A stretch of 64,000 nt of DNA from NCBI GenBank assembly GCA_019914945.1, contig CM034108.1, forward strand, positions 134,001 to 198,000. The letters run 5' to 3'. Position numbers and translations under genes: made by a program. The stretch's first letter is position 1; each line of letters starts with the position of its first letter. Origin of the DNA: Typha latifolia (taxonomy: Eukaryota > Streptophyta > Magnoliopsida > Poales > Typhaceae). Under the pieces are notes generated by a model, which was not told where the DNA came from, searched no databases, and saw only the letters and a program-made list of their open reading frames with translations. This document shows positions 11,624 through 25,200 of the stretch, piece by piece.

Positions 11624-14600
11624 TTAAACTGGTACCTCAGTGACTTCATCTGCTCTCATTGCAATGTGTCTTCTGCAAATCCATGCAATGTTTCCATCGT
11701 CCCTATACCTTACCCTCCATAAACCAAACCTCTGTGCTATATCCATTCCAGATGCAACTCTTTGGCCTTTCAAGAAATCCACAAGCCACTGTCTGGCCGC
11801 TTGCATATCCTGCATAATGTCACTTGAACTGCCCACATTCTTGTTCCTTCCTCTGTTTCCTCCTGCTGTTCTAATCGCAGCAACCCCCAAAACCCCTGCA
11901 GTGGCAGCTGTGGCACCATAAATAAGAGAAGAGTCGAGTAAGTGAGCAACTTCCCTACTCAAATCAGGTATCATTTCCCCCATTCCTGCAACGAAATGTG
12001 CTCCTATCTTAAGAGCAAAAGTCAAGAGTTTCATGAATTTGCTCATATAAGGGAGCAGGCACTTGACTGCTTGGTTGTCTACTTGGATAAGTTCGCATCC
12101 TATTTGGTCATCCACAACATGCATTTCTCTTCTGAACTCACATAACATGTGCAACCTTAATGCTGTCATGCCAGGAAATATTCTCGTAACTAGGCGTTTT
12201 GAGTGATTTTCTACCTGAACAAAATAGAACATATGTGGCACTTTTCTTTCTTCTAGTTGAATATTGTAGTTGACTAGATAGTCCACTTTTCTATGAAGCT
12301 GAATCAGAAGGTGGTGCTCATAATACCGAAGCCACTGGATCTCTTGTTTGAGGTCCTTGATTTCCTGCTCTATAGTCCTCAACCTCTGCAAAACCATCTC
12401 AACACCCTTTGCAATGCCCAATATGGAGGGCTCAACAGCGTCTTCAGCGTTATTTGCATCTACAATAGCTGTTTGTGGTTCTTGTGGTTTCTCTTGGGGT
12501 ATTGCAAGCTCAATGGCTAGATGATGTAGATCATAAAACCTACGGTGCAGTACTTCCTGAAATTCCTCATCTGAAAGTAGATCTCTAGCATAATCATATG
12601 CGGCCTCTAAGATGAGCCTGCCATTGTGTTCTACTGGACTCCAGGTATGATGGTAGTTGTACATGCTATCTGCTGGCAATGAAAGTAAAATATGTTTCAG
12701 TTGTTGCAGAGATATACACTGAGTTCTCCTAAACCTGTGTGGAGTAAGATATTTGATGCAATCCGGCCTGATAATGCTTTCAGTGAAGGTGATGCTGGGG
12801 CATAGATGTAGGATTGCTGGGACAATGAGCTGGTGGAAGAGCCTCAAGATCTCAGTAACATTTTTGGTGGAGCATGCAAGAACATCAATATAGTATCCTA
12901 GCTGCCCTCTAAGCTCCACTCTCATATGGATTCCATTGATTACAATGGAGATGAGGTACTTTTCTAGGCTGTAGGTTGCGCCTTGTTGGTTTGTTGATCG
13001 CAGAATCTTGTTGTGGAGGTGCACCTGAATTTAAATATAGATAATTGAATCAAAGTGAAGTTTTCCATTCTCTACCATGTTTGCATCTAGGAGATAAGAC
13101 ATCTTCAGGAACAAGTCAATAAATAGTTAAATACAAAGAAATTTGTACAGGCTATTGGCATCCTCTCTTGGTTTTCTAGATAGTTTACTTTGTGACTTTT
13201 AAGTGAGATGCACAGAATGCGCAATAAAATCCCAGTTCCAAAATCATGAACCACCAGAAATGTAACTTTCAAAGCTGAAAAAAGATAGGACACCAGGTCT
13301 TCATCGTTTAGTAGAATGACTTTTCTAGTGGTCAGGCATAGTGATTGTTTAATCAATAACTAAGGTGAAATCTAACCGTGCAAGAATCCCAGATTTTTTT
13401 TTATATGCATAGATCTAAATCTAACATCGAATAATGAGATTTTTGTAGTTGTAGAGAAACCACATATGTTCATATTTTCTCATAGCAAGAAAAAGTGCTC
13501 TGGACTAGATCGCCACATATTATCCTTACAAAACAATAGTATTTTTCAGGATAAATTATCCATTTGTGGTTGCCTGTGAAACAACATGCAAAAGAGAGTA
13601 CTTTATATTGTCACCTCCTTGATATATGGCAATCATACATGAGCTTCAGCTAAAAAGTATTTTACTGTTAGAATAAGAAGTCGTTATTTCTAAAAAGTTA
13701 AAGTGTCCAATGGAGGGGAATGCTCTTAAGAATACTAATTGCTAATGCATTACCTTGTGTACGGTAATTTATCCACACATGATGTTATAAGAACCCGCTG
13801 CATTAGGAACCTTCACTACCGGGAATCTTATTTACATGTTCATTTCTAATTCAAACTTAAGATTTTCAAACGAAATAGTAGAGCACTCCGATGATAAGAT
13901 ATTGAAACAGCACAGGTGGAATAAAATTTACCTGTAGCCTTGGAAAGAAGCCTGCTGTCAAGAACATGTGCCTCGTGTCCACACACTCCAGATGCCTTCC
14001 AACATAAATACATTCAGGAGTGCTTAATTGCCACTTCTGTGTTCTTCCTCTGCCTTCCTCAAGTATTGCCGGTACCAGAAGTAGAGTATTTGGATCACCA
14101 GGATCTTGTTCATAACACAAGTCTAGTTTTAACATCACGTTTATAAGGTCATTAGCCTCTAAATACTCAGAAACCTTTGCACCTATTCCTGGAATCTTAT
14201 TTTGCAACCTTGCTCTTAATATTTTCTCTAGTTCTTTTCTACTGATGAAACCATTTGTTCTCTCTAACTTCATTGCATCTAAATTTATGAGATGGCCGAG
14301 CACATCTCTACAGAACCATTCACAATCTAAAATTAGAAACCCAAGTTCCTCAAAGAAAATTACCAGACCCACATTATGCAGTGAATTTGCTACGGCACGT
14401 CTTTGAGTATTAACCTTCTCCATATTATCGTGCCTTGATCTAATCCTTAGTGCTGGAACTTTGAGCTGACATAACTCACAGAATTCTTTCCAATCCATTG
14501 CCGGTCTATTGCAGTTCTCTATTCTCCAGCCGTTTAGAAAATTTATCAAATCGTCACATAACTGGTAAACCGGAGGGACTTTTTGCAGAATCGTTTTACC

Positions 14601-16800
14601 GGTCCTTCTTAAGTGATGGGCAAGTTTGCTTACAGAAACGGATGATCTTGCATCGACTGTGAAAACTGTTGGGTAGAACTCCACATAACCTCGGAAATCT
14701 TCTCTGAGTCTTTGAATTAAAGAAGCAGCTGTTTGCAGGTTGTCTGGTGGTTGAGGCATTTTATCTACATGGGTGAGAACTACAGTGACGTGTGGTGGGA
14801 CCGATCTTGACCCTCTCCTCCTTGAATTTGAAGTTATAAACTTGAGCCAGTAAAGCAGGTCTTCTTCTATCTCTTCTGGGCTTTTAGGATCTCTGTTGGC
14901 TGGCTTTTGGAACAAACTGGATACTATAAGGAAGAACGAGGGACTTCCCTGGCCAGGAAACATGAGATCATGTAATGTATAACTTTCACGCTGCCCACCA
15001 AGGTTCCAGATCGAAATTTTCATGCCATCATCAAGAATCGTCTTTATCTTGATCTCAGTCGTACGTGCAATTTGCTCAACTGGATTGACTAGAGTTCGTA
15101 TCTGATCCATATAAGGTAATTTTGTTGCATTCATGCTGTGATATAAGGAGTTACATAGAGTGGTTTTTCCTGCATGCATAACCATTTTCAAGTATCAGAA
15201 TGAAAGACTTGGTCGGTAATTTTGAGGTTCTGATAAGAATACCCCTTCTGTTTTTGCAATGAATATATATATGAGGAAAATAATCGAATGGTGAACCTAT
15301 ACCTGCAAATTCCTGGCCACAGAAGAATACTCTGCAACATCTTGGCATGGTCATCTGCAGATCACCGAGCAAGTCATTCTCTGGAAGCAGATTCCCGTTC
15401 TGTCCCAGCTTCTCATAGATTTGGTCCGTCTTACCAGCAATCTGCAAAGGTGTTTCACTCAGATCAATTTCTTCAATCCAAGGATTGACCTGCAATATTT
15501 CCAGAATGGTCTCCAGAACTAGTTCCCCCTCAACCCCCTTACAACCTTTCAATGATAGGCATCGCAAAGTGGCATTCCTTTGCAAGCTTCTGAAGATTTT
15601 CAAAATATCAGCCGACTTCAAGGTCGTGTCGTCGCAGATACCCAATTGAACAATGCTCTGATTCGTTTCCAGCATGCGCAAGATTGCTGTCACGCCATCT
15701 CTGCTTATCGTTGTCTTCCCTCCCCCAAAAGTTAAGGACTTCAGAGTGGTATTTGCTTGATTTTGCAGAGGCGAGAACCTGCTCAGAGGACAGAGCAGAT
15801 GGTCCAACCCGACTCCGCCAAACCAATTTCCCTCCAACCCCAACTTCTCTAAGCATCTGTTCTTGAAAAGCCCAGCGGCTATGTACACCAGAGCTTTGTC
15901 TCTGAGACACGTTCTTGATAGTCTGACGTCTTTGAGGGTCCTATTCTGTTCTAAGACTGTTCTAAACTCTCTAGCCCACTTGGATTTCAACCGGACCCCC
16001 GTCATGTCGAGGGCCGTCACTGTGGTGTTCCATCCCAGAGCACAAGCAACTCTTTGTGAGCCCCAAGAGTTAATAAGTCGATAAATTCTCAGTGTGCCGG
16101 TCTCAGGCATGAACTCGACTACCTTGCAACTCTTATCTCCTCCCCATATGTGCACCTCCATGTTGCGATTCCTTGCTAGTACGGTGGTGAGCAAGGGGGT
16201 CGCAGTGATGGTGGAATCTCGATCGAATAATATCAGTAGCCTCAATGCGTAATTCACTTCAATCATTCTCGAGAGCTCGTCTGCCCCCCTCGAGCCGATG
16301 GAGTCTTCCCATATCTGCAGCTCCTCTACAGTGTCATTCTTCGTCAATGCAGAAGCGAGAAGCCTCGCTCCAGCCGACCCGATTCGACACTCGGACATGA
16401 TAAGGACCTTGACCGATCCGTTTGCTGCAAGCATTTCTGACAGCTCAGACAAGCCTTCCAAGCTGAACATATTCTTCTGGAATTCGAGTTGTCTGATACC
16501 TGACCTGCTGCTCACAAGCAATGAGGAGAGCACTTGCAGCTGTTCATGCTGCCACTCCACACCATGAAAGGAAAGGTTCATCGGGTCTTTGCTCCCGCCA
16601 TTGTGTGCTGCAAGCGCACTCAATAGTTGACAGAAGAATTGGATGTCATTGCTGTCCTTTGAAATGCTGATGCTCAACGAGTTATCCGTTTCTTGATACG
16701 AGCTTGAAGTGGTGATCCATTGCCACTCGTAGAAGGAGATATTTTGCAGATGCTTGTCTCCTGACCTGATTAGCTGCAGAGCCCATTGGAGATCTCTCAT
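11624..16800 (-). CDS. TRN1: TORNADO 1 (LRR-ROC/COR-like GTPase-domain protein)
   Basis: Three exons, 15303-16800, 13932-15169 and 11624-13024, join in frame to a protein of 1,378 residues, nearly the 1,380 of Arabidopsis TORNADO 1. Residues about 60-480 are ribonuclease-inhibitor-type leucine-rich repeats. The P-loop GQEFAGKTT (residues 495-503) is split by the first intron. It is followed by the G3-like NLGGQ and G4-like VLTHVDK of a ROC-type Ras domain, then a COR-like region. Near the C-terminus there is a coiled coil (RLRTIEQEIKDLKQEIQWLR) and a hydrophobic, possibly membrane-spanning, stretch (SSLIYGATAATAGVLGVAA). In Arabidopsis TRN1 acts in leaf symmetry, vein pattern and auxin-related growth. 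The third exon begins with GTG (Val), not a start. Its start codon lies 1.9 kb from the divergent PPR gene. Confidence 0.92.
13025..13931 (-). other. Intron 2 of TORNADO 1
   Basis: A 907 bp AT-rich intron with donor GTAAAT at 13931 and acceptor TTCAG ending at 13025. No repeat or coding signal was recognised in it. Confidence 0.85.
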
Positions 16801-18739
16801 GGTATTCTGGTTGAAGTTAATTGGACGGAGAGGGCTGCTGCTTCATTTGTGCTTGGTTTGCTGCTTTTGATTGTTCAGCCGATCCACAGAAGTTTAAGTA
16901 ATGAAGAATTCCATATATTGTTATTTGGGTTGGCAATATCTGAGTCCTGTTTATTTTGTGGATTGGCACTATTACTTCTAGCTGCGGATGCTCGTCTGTT
17001 TCAAAAGGCATACCGATGGAAGCTTTTTAAAATGGAGGCACATAGCTGTATCTTGAAAAGTGCAGGCATCGGATTCTTAACTTGGGATAGATATAAAGAG
17101 AGAAAAGAAAGGAAGCAAAGGAAGAGAATGTTTTGCAAGCTAAGAATTTTCTAACGTCTGCAATGAGCAATGACATATCCTAAAGCTCCAATTGAACTAA
17201 ATGGATTCAAACAATTTCTTAAAAACCCAAAATATCTGTGTAAGCAAAAGCTCATGCAAAAACCATAATAAGGCAACTGAAGCCCTTCACACAAAAATGA
17301 ATTAAAACAATTAATTACCCTATTCCAGGGACAGATGACCCTTTGAAGTTTCACACGAGTAAACAAACTGTCTAAAACATCTGAACTAGAAAGGAGAGAA
17401 AGGTATTGCAGAAAACGATTGACAATAACTACCAACTTTGACTTGCCAGATATAAGAACATATATTCTTTTCTTTTCTAAATTCCTCCTCTTCTTTTGTT
17501 CCTTTTGTCTTCTGAATGTTACGAGACGTCGACATTGGAACATCACCAGCATTCATCTCAACATTCTTCTGAAAATTTCCCGCATTCTGATTTTACATCT
17601 CAATCAACTCCAATTAACAAAGCCTACACTCAGTTTAAAAAACAAAACACAAACCCTATTCAAAGTACCCAATATACCTTCATCGGTTAGCTCTATAGGA
17701 TCAGCTAACCTGTATAATGTAATATACCGTAATTGACAGTTTTGCGCCTGATTCACAGGAATATCTATCATAATTCATAATCTTCACCTTCAAAAATCAT
17801 CTCCCTAGGCAGCAATACCTGAGAAAGTAGTCACCAGCAACTACATATTAGAAAACTATATCTTTTGTAGAAGTGGGAGAAACTGAAAATATACTGATGC
17901 AAATTAGGGGAGAAAAATCGTTATACATTTCAGCACTAGCTCTGCATCCCATTCTTGATAACATACGTAACATGGAAAACATGAACGCAAGAATTTGAGC
18001 CCTCTGCCAACATAAATTTCCAGATCTTAGAATCTAATGAAAAAAAAAAAATAAAGAAACCTGCTTAAAAATGGAAAATGCATTCACATCGATCGTGTTA
18101 CCAGATCTTTTGGTACCGTAAAAGATCCAGTACATTGACTGTCACAGTTGTTTTGATAATCTTATGCTTCTAACAAGTAATTTAACTATGAAAAAGATCA
18201 TCATTGTCATCCAAGCATAATATGAGCTTTCATTAACCATGAGAAATGAAAAGAATTCATTTCAATGCGCTAAAGAAAAAAACAATCATGGAAATCGATA
18301 TTATTCTCACTACAATAATTAGCAGTGACACCAACATATCTTGAAATGCTTCCCCCACCATTTCCATGAAATAGGAGAGGATTCTCCCCAGTCTAAGTTA
18401 GTATTCCCTCAGCAGTTCATGGGATTGGATTGGATTAATTGGTCCCCATCCAATCTGCAACACCCAACACGAATCCTCTTATCGTCAGGAAGGAACCTGA
18501 TCTTCTTCTATACTAAACCGACTACACTATTCTTAACAATTTGATCGCTTCCATTTATCAGGCCACGCCACGCCACTTAAGATGGATGTGGGCGTAGAGA
18601 GGCCAATTTACTGCTGGACATAATTTTGGGCCAAATCCACTCTGGAGCTGACTCTACAGAAGATGGATGATAATTTTATACAAGTGCAACACTTGTGTGA
18701 CAGCGTGAGCATCATCAAGTAGATTGTAGACATGGCAAT
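16801..18739. promoter_or_regulatory. Divergent intergenic region between TORNADO 1 and the PPR gene
   Basis: This 1.94 kb stretch separates two start codons pointing away from each other, so it should hold both promoters and 5' leaders. It is AT-rich. The open frames inside it (16786-17154, 17151-17552, 17419-17736) show no domain and overlap expected UTR. No TATA box could be assigned with confidence. Confidence 0.45.
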
Positions 18740-20101
18740 ATGGCATGCACTGTGCAGTGGAAGAAAGGCAGAATCCCCTTTGACGGTTTGACCACATCCC
18801 GCGTCTGTCTCGGTATGAATACCTCCTCCTTGGCGAGATTCGGACTCGGACCACGCCAGAAGCGTTTCCACTTGGCTAAAACATTGAGGGCCCTATGTAT
18901 CTCTGGAAGATTAGCGGACGCAGTTGAGCTTTTGTGGCAGAAAGGGTCATCTCCAGATAACCAATCTTACGCTCTTCTATTACAGGAAAGCATAAACAGG
19001 AAAGAAGTAAATCTTGGAAAAAGGATTCATGCCCACTTGATCACTTCGGGCTTCACTTGTAATGACTACCTTAAGACTAAATTGTTAATCTTCTATGCAA
19101 AATGTGGTGAATTGCAAGTTGCATGTCACCTATTCGACGAATCTCCTGAGAGAGGTCTAATCTCATGGAATGCACTGATATCGGGCCATGTGCTCAAAGG
19201 CCTACAGCAAAAGGCTCTGGATCTCTACCACTTGATGCGATCAGCTGGGTTGGGGCCAGACCAATTCACATTTGCATCGGTTTTCCGTGCTTGTGCCGCG
19301 CTGGCGATGCTAGAACACGGGAAGCAGGCCCATTGCCTGATGATCAAGACAAATGTCAAGGCTAATATGATTGTGAATACTGCACTCATCGATATGTATT
19401 TCAAATGCAGTAGTCCTCATGATGGTCACAAGGTTTTCAAGAGATCGACGGATAGGAATGTCAACATGTGGACAGCTATGATATCCGGCTATGGCCACCA
19501 TGGCCAAGTGGTTGAGGTTCTTGATCTGTTTGACCAAATGATAGAAGATGATATTTCACCAAATCATGTAACCTTTCTTGCTCTTCTTTCCGCCTGTAGC
19601 CATGGAGGCCTTATCAACGAAGGGTGGAGATATTTCATTTCTATGATAAAAGACTATCGAATTAAGCCAAAGGGACAGCACTGTGCAGCAATAGTAGATA
19701 TGTTAGGCCGGGCTGGGAGAGTGAATGATGCCTATGAATTTGTCAAGAAGTTACCTTGCAAGGAGCATTCGGTAATTTGGGGGGCCCTGATTGGTGCCTG
19801 CAGGAAACATGGAAATGTAGAATTGGTCAAGTTTGCTGCAAACAAGTTTTTTAAACTGCAGCCAGAAAATGCAGGAAAATATGTGGTCTTGGCGAATGCT
19901 TATGCTGCTTATGAGATGTGGGGAAGTGTGGCTGATGCTCGAGGAATGGTAAGATCATTAGGGATGAGAAAGGACCCTGCTTGGAGCTCCATTGAAGTTC
20001 GAGGAGAGGTTCATGTATTCCTTGCTGGAGATATGTATCATGAACAAAGTGAGATGATATATGAGGTGAGCAATGCGTTAGCTTGTGCTTTAAAAGAATG
20101 A
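18740..20101 (+). CDS. PLS-class pentatricopeptide repeat protein, E-type
   Basis: A single-exon gene of 453 residues, as is usual for plant PPR genes. It should be a sequence-specific RNA-binding protein of mitochondria or plastids, most often in RNA editing. Repeats run from about residue 75 to 340: YAKCGELQVACHLFDE, LISWNALISGHV, DQFTFASVFRACAA, MWTAMISGYGHHGQ, NHVTFLALLSACSHGG and AAIVDMLGRAGRV. The C-terminus has the E and E+ pattern (VIWGALIGACRKHGN, then AWSSIEVRGEVHVFLAGD) and stops without a DYW deaminase domain. From memory it resembles the At4g16470 group. The first 25 residues are a weak targeting peptide; an in-frame ATG at residue 26 (MNTSSL) could be the real start. It is the only complete plus-strand gene before the retrotransposon block. 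Confidence 0.9.
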   Translation: MACTVQWKKGRIPFDGLTTSRVCLGMNTSSLARFGLGPRQKRFHLAKTLRALCISGRLADAVELLWQKGSSPDNQSYALLLQESINRKEVNLGKRIHAHLITSGFTCNDYLKTKLLIFYAKCGELQVACHLFDESPERGLISWNALISGHVLKGLQQKALDLYHLMRSAGLGPDQFTFASVFRACAALAMLEHGKQAHCLMIKTNVKANMIVNTALIDMYFKCSSPHDGHKVFKRSTDRNVNMWTAMISGYGHHGQVVEVLDLFDQMIEDDISPNHVTFLALLSACSHGGLINEGWRYFISMIKDYRIKPKGQHCAAIVDMLGRAGRVNDAYEFVKKLPCKEHSVIWGALIGACRKHGNVELVKFAANKFFKLQPENAGKYVVLANAYAAYEMWGSVADARGMVRSLGMRKDPAWSSIEVRGEVHVFLAGDMYHEQSEMIYEVSNALACALKE

Positions 20102-21190
20102 AAAACATATACCACTTACCTTCTCTAGGGTTAGCATTTAGGATGGTTCATGAACCTTGTTCTACTCCAGAACAAAATTCTGCTGAATCTGGAAAATAGT
20201 TGATTCTCTATGCACAAGTCAGTTTATTTGATGCAAGAAGTTTGATATTGAGCTTCAAGGTAGTGTCAACTGTATTCTTATTATTGAGTGGGCTCAAGGT
20301 AGTCTCAGTACCAACCATGGGATAAGAACTCTATTTATTACCTGGTCAGGAATGCCTAAGTTTATTAGAAGGCTTTCTTTTCATCTTACGAAGTTACAGG
20401 ATCCAGGAAAGCGCAAAGGTGGTGAAATTTCAGAAATGCAGCTAGGTAGCACCGCAAACTTTGGTTTATGTTATCGTGAACTAAAAGAAAGATTTAATTT
20501 TGTATGTCACAAAGATCAGGTTGCACAGAATATAAAATATAAAGATCATCATACTCTAACATCTTAAGTTTTTAATGGTATTAGAGTGAGACATTATAAA
20601 TTTAAATTCTGTCCTACTTATTTTTAGTTGAAAAATATAAAATTTTCCTCATTTAAAAAAACAAAAGAACAACCACGAGAGAGGAGGAAGAGGAGCAGAA
20701 AGAAAGGGGGGAATGGAGAGATAATAAGTCAACATTAGTTCAAACGACCGAAGGGCCTTCAGCTCAGGCCTAGCATTGGCCCAAATTTTGGGTTCATGTC
20801 TGGCCTGAACTTGTCTATTTTTTTATTTGCCTGTGTAAAGTTTGGCAATATAACTATTTTAAACATGTATTATCTATTATGTGAAACTGTGAATACAACT
20901 TTGTTTTTATATGGATGCTTTTACTAATATGAATGGACAAATAGCTGAATCTAAGTTCATATTTAAGGTTACATGTCCAACCTGAATCTAAATTTGTATC
21001 TGCATGGATAAATAGCTGCTTTATTGTAATACCTACTTAAATTCCTATATCCATTCAAATCATGTTCGGGGATTTCTTACAAGCCTAATTTGCAGTCATG
21101 CTATATAATGGAGTAATAACAATGTACTATTTATTTAGAAAAACAAGTGCAGGAATGTGGGTTGTCTTTCTCTTTCCTTTTTCTTCTTTC
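20102..21190. other. Intergenic DNA after the PPR gene
   Basis: AT-rich sequence that should begin with the PPR 3' UTR. An approximate palindromic phrase around 20570-20600 (ATGGTATTAGAGTGAGACATT) resembles degraded LTR-retrotransposon leader sequence, but no paired repeat was found. No supported gene. Confidence 0.45.
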
Positions 21191-21550
21191 TTTATTATTA
21201 TTATTATTATTTATTTATTTTTGAAAATGTTCCATAGACACAAAGTATCATTGATCAAGGGAGATACAACCAAGGACCCCAAAGGGAATAGACAAGTCAC
21301 TACTAGAGCGGCTCCTAAAAGCTAGACTCGTAAGGTTATGAGAAGTGATGTTATTACATCTGCTCGTAAACCCAACCTTAATCAGAGGAAAATGGGATAA
21401 CAACAATTATAGTGTGTAGTCCTCCTCTCGACAGTGTTGTTTAGCTCATTGACTGCTTTAACAACAATGAGGTAGTCACTGAAAAGCCAGGCTCTAGCTG
21501 CTCCCACCAACTTGAATAGCTCCTTATTAGGCCCTTCCAAAAGAGCAACA

Positions 21551-22173
21551 TGTTAGGACTGTTTTGTTCGCAATGTCAGTCCTATTGTATTTTTCGCTTT
21601 TTGAGTATGTAAATGGGATGCCAACCCCATATCTTTTGTATGTTTTTGGGTGTCTTTTGGTTTCCTTCAAGAGCTCCTTGCGAAGCAACCTTGGGATCGC
21701 GATATTAGTGTCGTCGCAACACTAGTTTGGGTTTTTCCCCGCACGTGCCTATAAAACTCATAGGCCAAAACCCAAACGGGGCTTACTTTCAAAACGTAAC
21801 GCCCCACAAGACCTTTGAACCCCCTGGGTTGCAGAATTGGGGATGCTCATACTTAGTAGTATAGGAGAACTATCGAGAAGCATTAAGTGAGCCAGCTTCG
21901 CAACCGAAGTGCCACTGGTTCAATGGTGTTCATTTTGCCCTCGATGGCTATCCTGCCCCTTTAAATTCTTGTCGTTGGCATGTCTTGTAACTTCTTTTCC
22001 AATTAATAGAGAATCGCAAACTTGTTTGCCATACATTGTATTTTGCTTGTCTTTGCTTTGTCGCAATCCAAAACAGGTACATCGCTTGTGAAGCGAACGG
22101 CTGACTTAACTTTGCTACTTGAAAGTTGAGTGTCGCGCGGTCTTTGTCTATCGCAAAGACTTAGTCCGTGACA
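21551..22173 (+). repeat. 5' LTR
   Basis: It is 623 bp, starting TGTTAGGACT and ending GTCCGTGACA. TATAAAA at about 21750 is a likely TATA box, with GCACGTGCC (an E/G-box core) just upstream. It matches the 3' LTR except at five transitions. Confidence 0.97.
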
Positions 22174-22175
22174 AG

Positions 22176-22187
22176 TGGTATCAGAGC
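22176..22187 (+). other. Primer binding site, initiator tRNA-Met
   Basis: TGGTATCAGAGC lies two bases after the 5' LTR and is the standard plant primer site complementary to the 3' end of tRNA-iMet. Confidence 0.95.
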
Positions 22188-22215
22188 GGGTCGACAAGAG
22201 CAACATCCTTGCGAA

Positions 22216-25200
22216 ATGGGGCGCCATAAGCAAGGCGGAGAGACAAGTCAAGCAGCAAATGCAGCAGATTTGGGCAAAGGACCAGCGGTGCTGATTACGG
22301 AGCCACATCTGAGCGATTCTGAAAGGCATCGAAGTAACAGAGAGCGGCTTGACGACATGGAGGGACACATCTCGCAACTGAGTGCTAGTGTTGCTCAAAT
22401 ATACCCTCTCGGCGATAGGGTGGATCGCTTGGAGGCGTATCAGCAACACATCGACGACGAGGTCGAGACGTTGCGAGACAATACCAAGGAAGCTGTCCAA
22501 CACCTCAAGGAGCAGCTAGCGGACCTCTCCGCAAGGGTGACGGTACTCACGAGAGCCATGAGCACCGTGCAACCCGCCGCGCACACAGAGGGACATTCTG
22601 GAAGGGTCAGAGTGCCAGAACCGCGCTGCTACAAGGGCGCAAGAGATGCGAAAGAGTTGGAGAACTTCCTCTTTGATGTTGAGCAATACTTTCGGGTGGT
22701 GCGACCGGACTCGGAAGAAACCAAAGTCACCTTCGCAACGATGTACCTTGACGGGGATGCCAAGCTATGGTGGCGGACTCGTTATGAGGACATCCAAGGT
22801 GGCCGCTGCAACATTAATACTTGGGAGGATCTGAAAAGGGAGCTGAAGGTGCAGTTCCTTCCTGAAAATGTGGAGTTCATCGCAAGACGGAGTTTGCGAC
22901 ACCTCACACAGACGGGGTCGATTCGAGAATATGTCAAGCAATTCTCGACGCTTATGCTGGACATTCGGGACATGTCGGAGAAGGACAAGCTTTTCCACTT
23001 CTTGGAAGGCTTGAAGCCTTGGGCACAAACAGAGTTGCGACGTCGGGACATTCCTGACTTAGCGGCGGCCCAAGCTGCGGCGGAGCGCTTGACGGATTAT
23101 TCAACCCCTGAAATTCCAAAGAAGAAACCTTCGACGAGCAATGCAAAGCCCCAAAGGTCGAAAGGCAAAGGGGTGATGCAAAGCGAGAAGAAGGGATCTT
23201 GGCAAAAGGGTGCGAAACCGAACAAGAGTCCCGAGGAGGGGTGTTTCCTATGCGGAGGGCCGCATTTTGTGAAGAATTGCCCGCAAAGGAAGTCGCTCAA
23301 TGCAGTGCAAGCCCAAGAGCAAAGTTTGGATAGCGACGATGAGAAGTCGACGGAGGGCCCTCGCATGGGGGCATTGCGACTTCTAAATGCACTCAAGGCT
23401 CAAGTGGGGGAGAAGCGGAAGTCTTTGCCTTCAAAGAACCGAAAGCCAAATGAGCTAATGTTCGTCGACATTGAGCTCAATGGAAAGTCGACGAAGGCGT
23501 TGGTTGACACTGGTGCCACTCATAACTTCATAGCGGACCATGAAGCACAACGACTTGGGTTGCTCCTTTCAAAGGACTCAAGTCGAATGAAGGCGGTGAA
23601 TTCGAAGTCTCAACCAATCGCCGGGCAAGCGAAGGACGTAAATGTTGCGGTTGGGTCTTGGAGGGGCAAGGCCAACTTCATGGCGGTTCCTTTGGATGAC
23701 TTCCAAGTCATTCTTGGGATGGAATTTCTGCAAACGGCGAGAGGAGTGCCAATGCCGTTTTTGAATGCTCTTTGCATGATGGGGGATGAGTCCCCTTGTG
23801 TCGTCCCGGTGGCGAAGACGACGACAAAGGAGACAAAGCAACTTTCAGCACTTCAGCTGAAAAAGGGTGTCAAGAAAGGGGAGCAAACCTTCTTGGCAGC
23901 CTTGAAGCTTGAGGCGGATCCTTTGGTGAATGGCCCAATTCCTCTTGGGGTCGCAAGGGTTTTGAAGGAGTTTGGGGATGTCATGCCGCCCGAATTGCCA
24001 AAGACCTTGCCTCCTCGGCGAGCGGTGGATCACAAGATCGAGTTGGAACCAGGGGCAAAGCCTCCAGCCCGTGCACCATATCGCATGTCTCCTCCGGAGT
24101 TGGCGGAACTTCGGAAGCAACTTGATGAGTTGCTTAAAGGCGGGTTGATCCGCAGCTCAAAGGCACCGTTTGGGGCGCCGGTGCTATTTCAAAAGAAGCA
24201 TGATGGAAGTCTACGACTATGTGTAGACTATCGCGCCTTGAACAAAGTGACGATCAAAAACAAGTACCCAATCTCTCTCATTGCGGACTTGTTTGATTAA
24301 CTTGGAGGAGCGCGGTACTTCTCCAAACTGGACTTGCGGTCGGGGTATTGGCAAGTCAGAGTTGCGGAAGGCGATGAAGCAAAGACAACGTGTGTGACAC
24401 GTTATGGCGCATTCGAATTCTTGGTGATGCCATTCGGTTTGACGAATGCCCCTGCAACCTTCTGTACACTCATGAACCAGCTGTTCCATGAGTATCTTGA
24501 CAAGTTCGTGGTGGTCTACCTCGACGACATCGTGGTGTACAGCAAGACGTTGGAAGAGCACATCCAACATCTCAAAGCCATCTTCAAAGTGCTAAGGGAA
24601 CACTCCCTCTTTGTGAAGAAGGAGAAGTGCTATTTTGCACAAGAGGAAATCATGTTCCTTGGACACCAAGTTGGCGGAGGACACATTCGCATGGACAAGG
24701 AGAAAGTTCGTGCCATCTATGATTGGCAAGCCCCTTCGAAGGTTACAGAACTTCGCTCATTCTTGGGGCTTGTCAACTATTATCGGCGGTTCATCACAAG
24801 CTACTCGCGGAGGGCTGCGCCGCTGACTGATTTGCTGAAGAAGGACCGCTCATGGGAGTGGTCTAGCAAATGTCAAGAGGCCTTTGCTGATTTGAAGAGA
24901 GCGGTGATGGAGGAACCTGTATTGCAGTTGCCGAACTACTCCATTCCGTTTGAAGTTCACACGGATGCGTCGGATTATGCCATCTTAGGAGTTCTTATGC
25001 AAGAAGGACATCCGGTTGCCTATGAAAGCCGCAAGTTGAATGATACGGAGCGGAGGTATACAGTGCATGAAAAGGAGATGACGGCGGTCGTACATTGCCT
25101 TCGTGTTTGGAGGCATTATCTCCTTGGGTCTCACTTTGTTGTGAAGACCGACAATGTGGCCTTGAGTTACTTTCAAACTCAAAAGAAGCTCTCTCCAAAA

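Noticed and set aside
16786..17154. 122-codon frame starting inside TORNADO 1 on the opposite strand
   Set aside because: It overlaps the TORNADO 1 start and the divergent upstream region, has no domain and looks like leader sequence.
18608..18871. Minus-strand frames antisense to the PPR start
   Set aside because: Shadows of the PPR reading frame; no homology seen.
22003..22503. 166-codon minus-strand frame over the 5' LTR and gag start
   Set aside because: Antisense shadow of the LTR and gag. Some retroelements have antisense genes, but this one shows no recognisable protein and half of it is repeated LTR.
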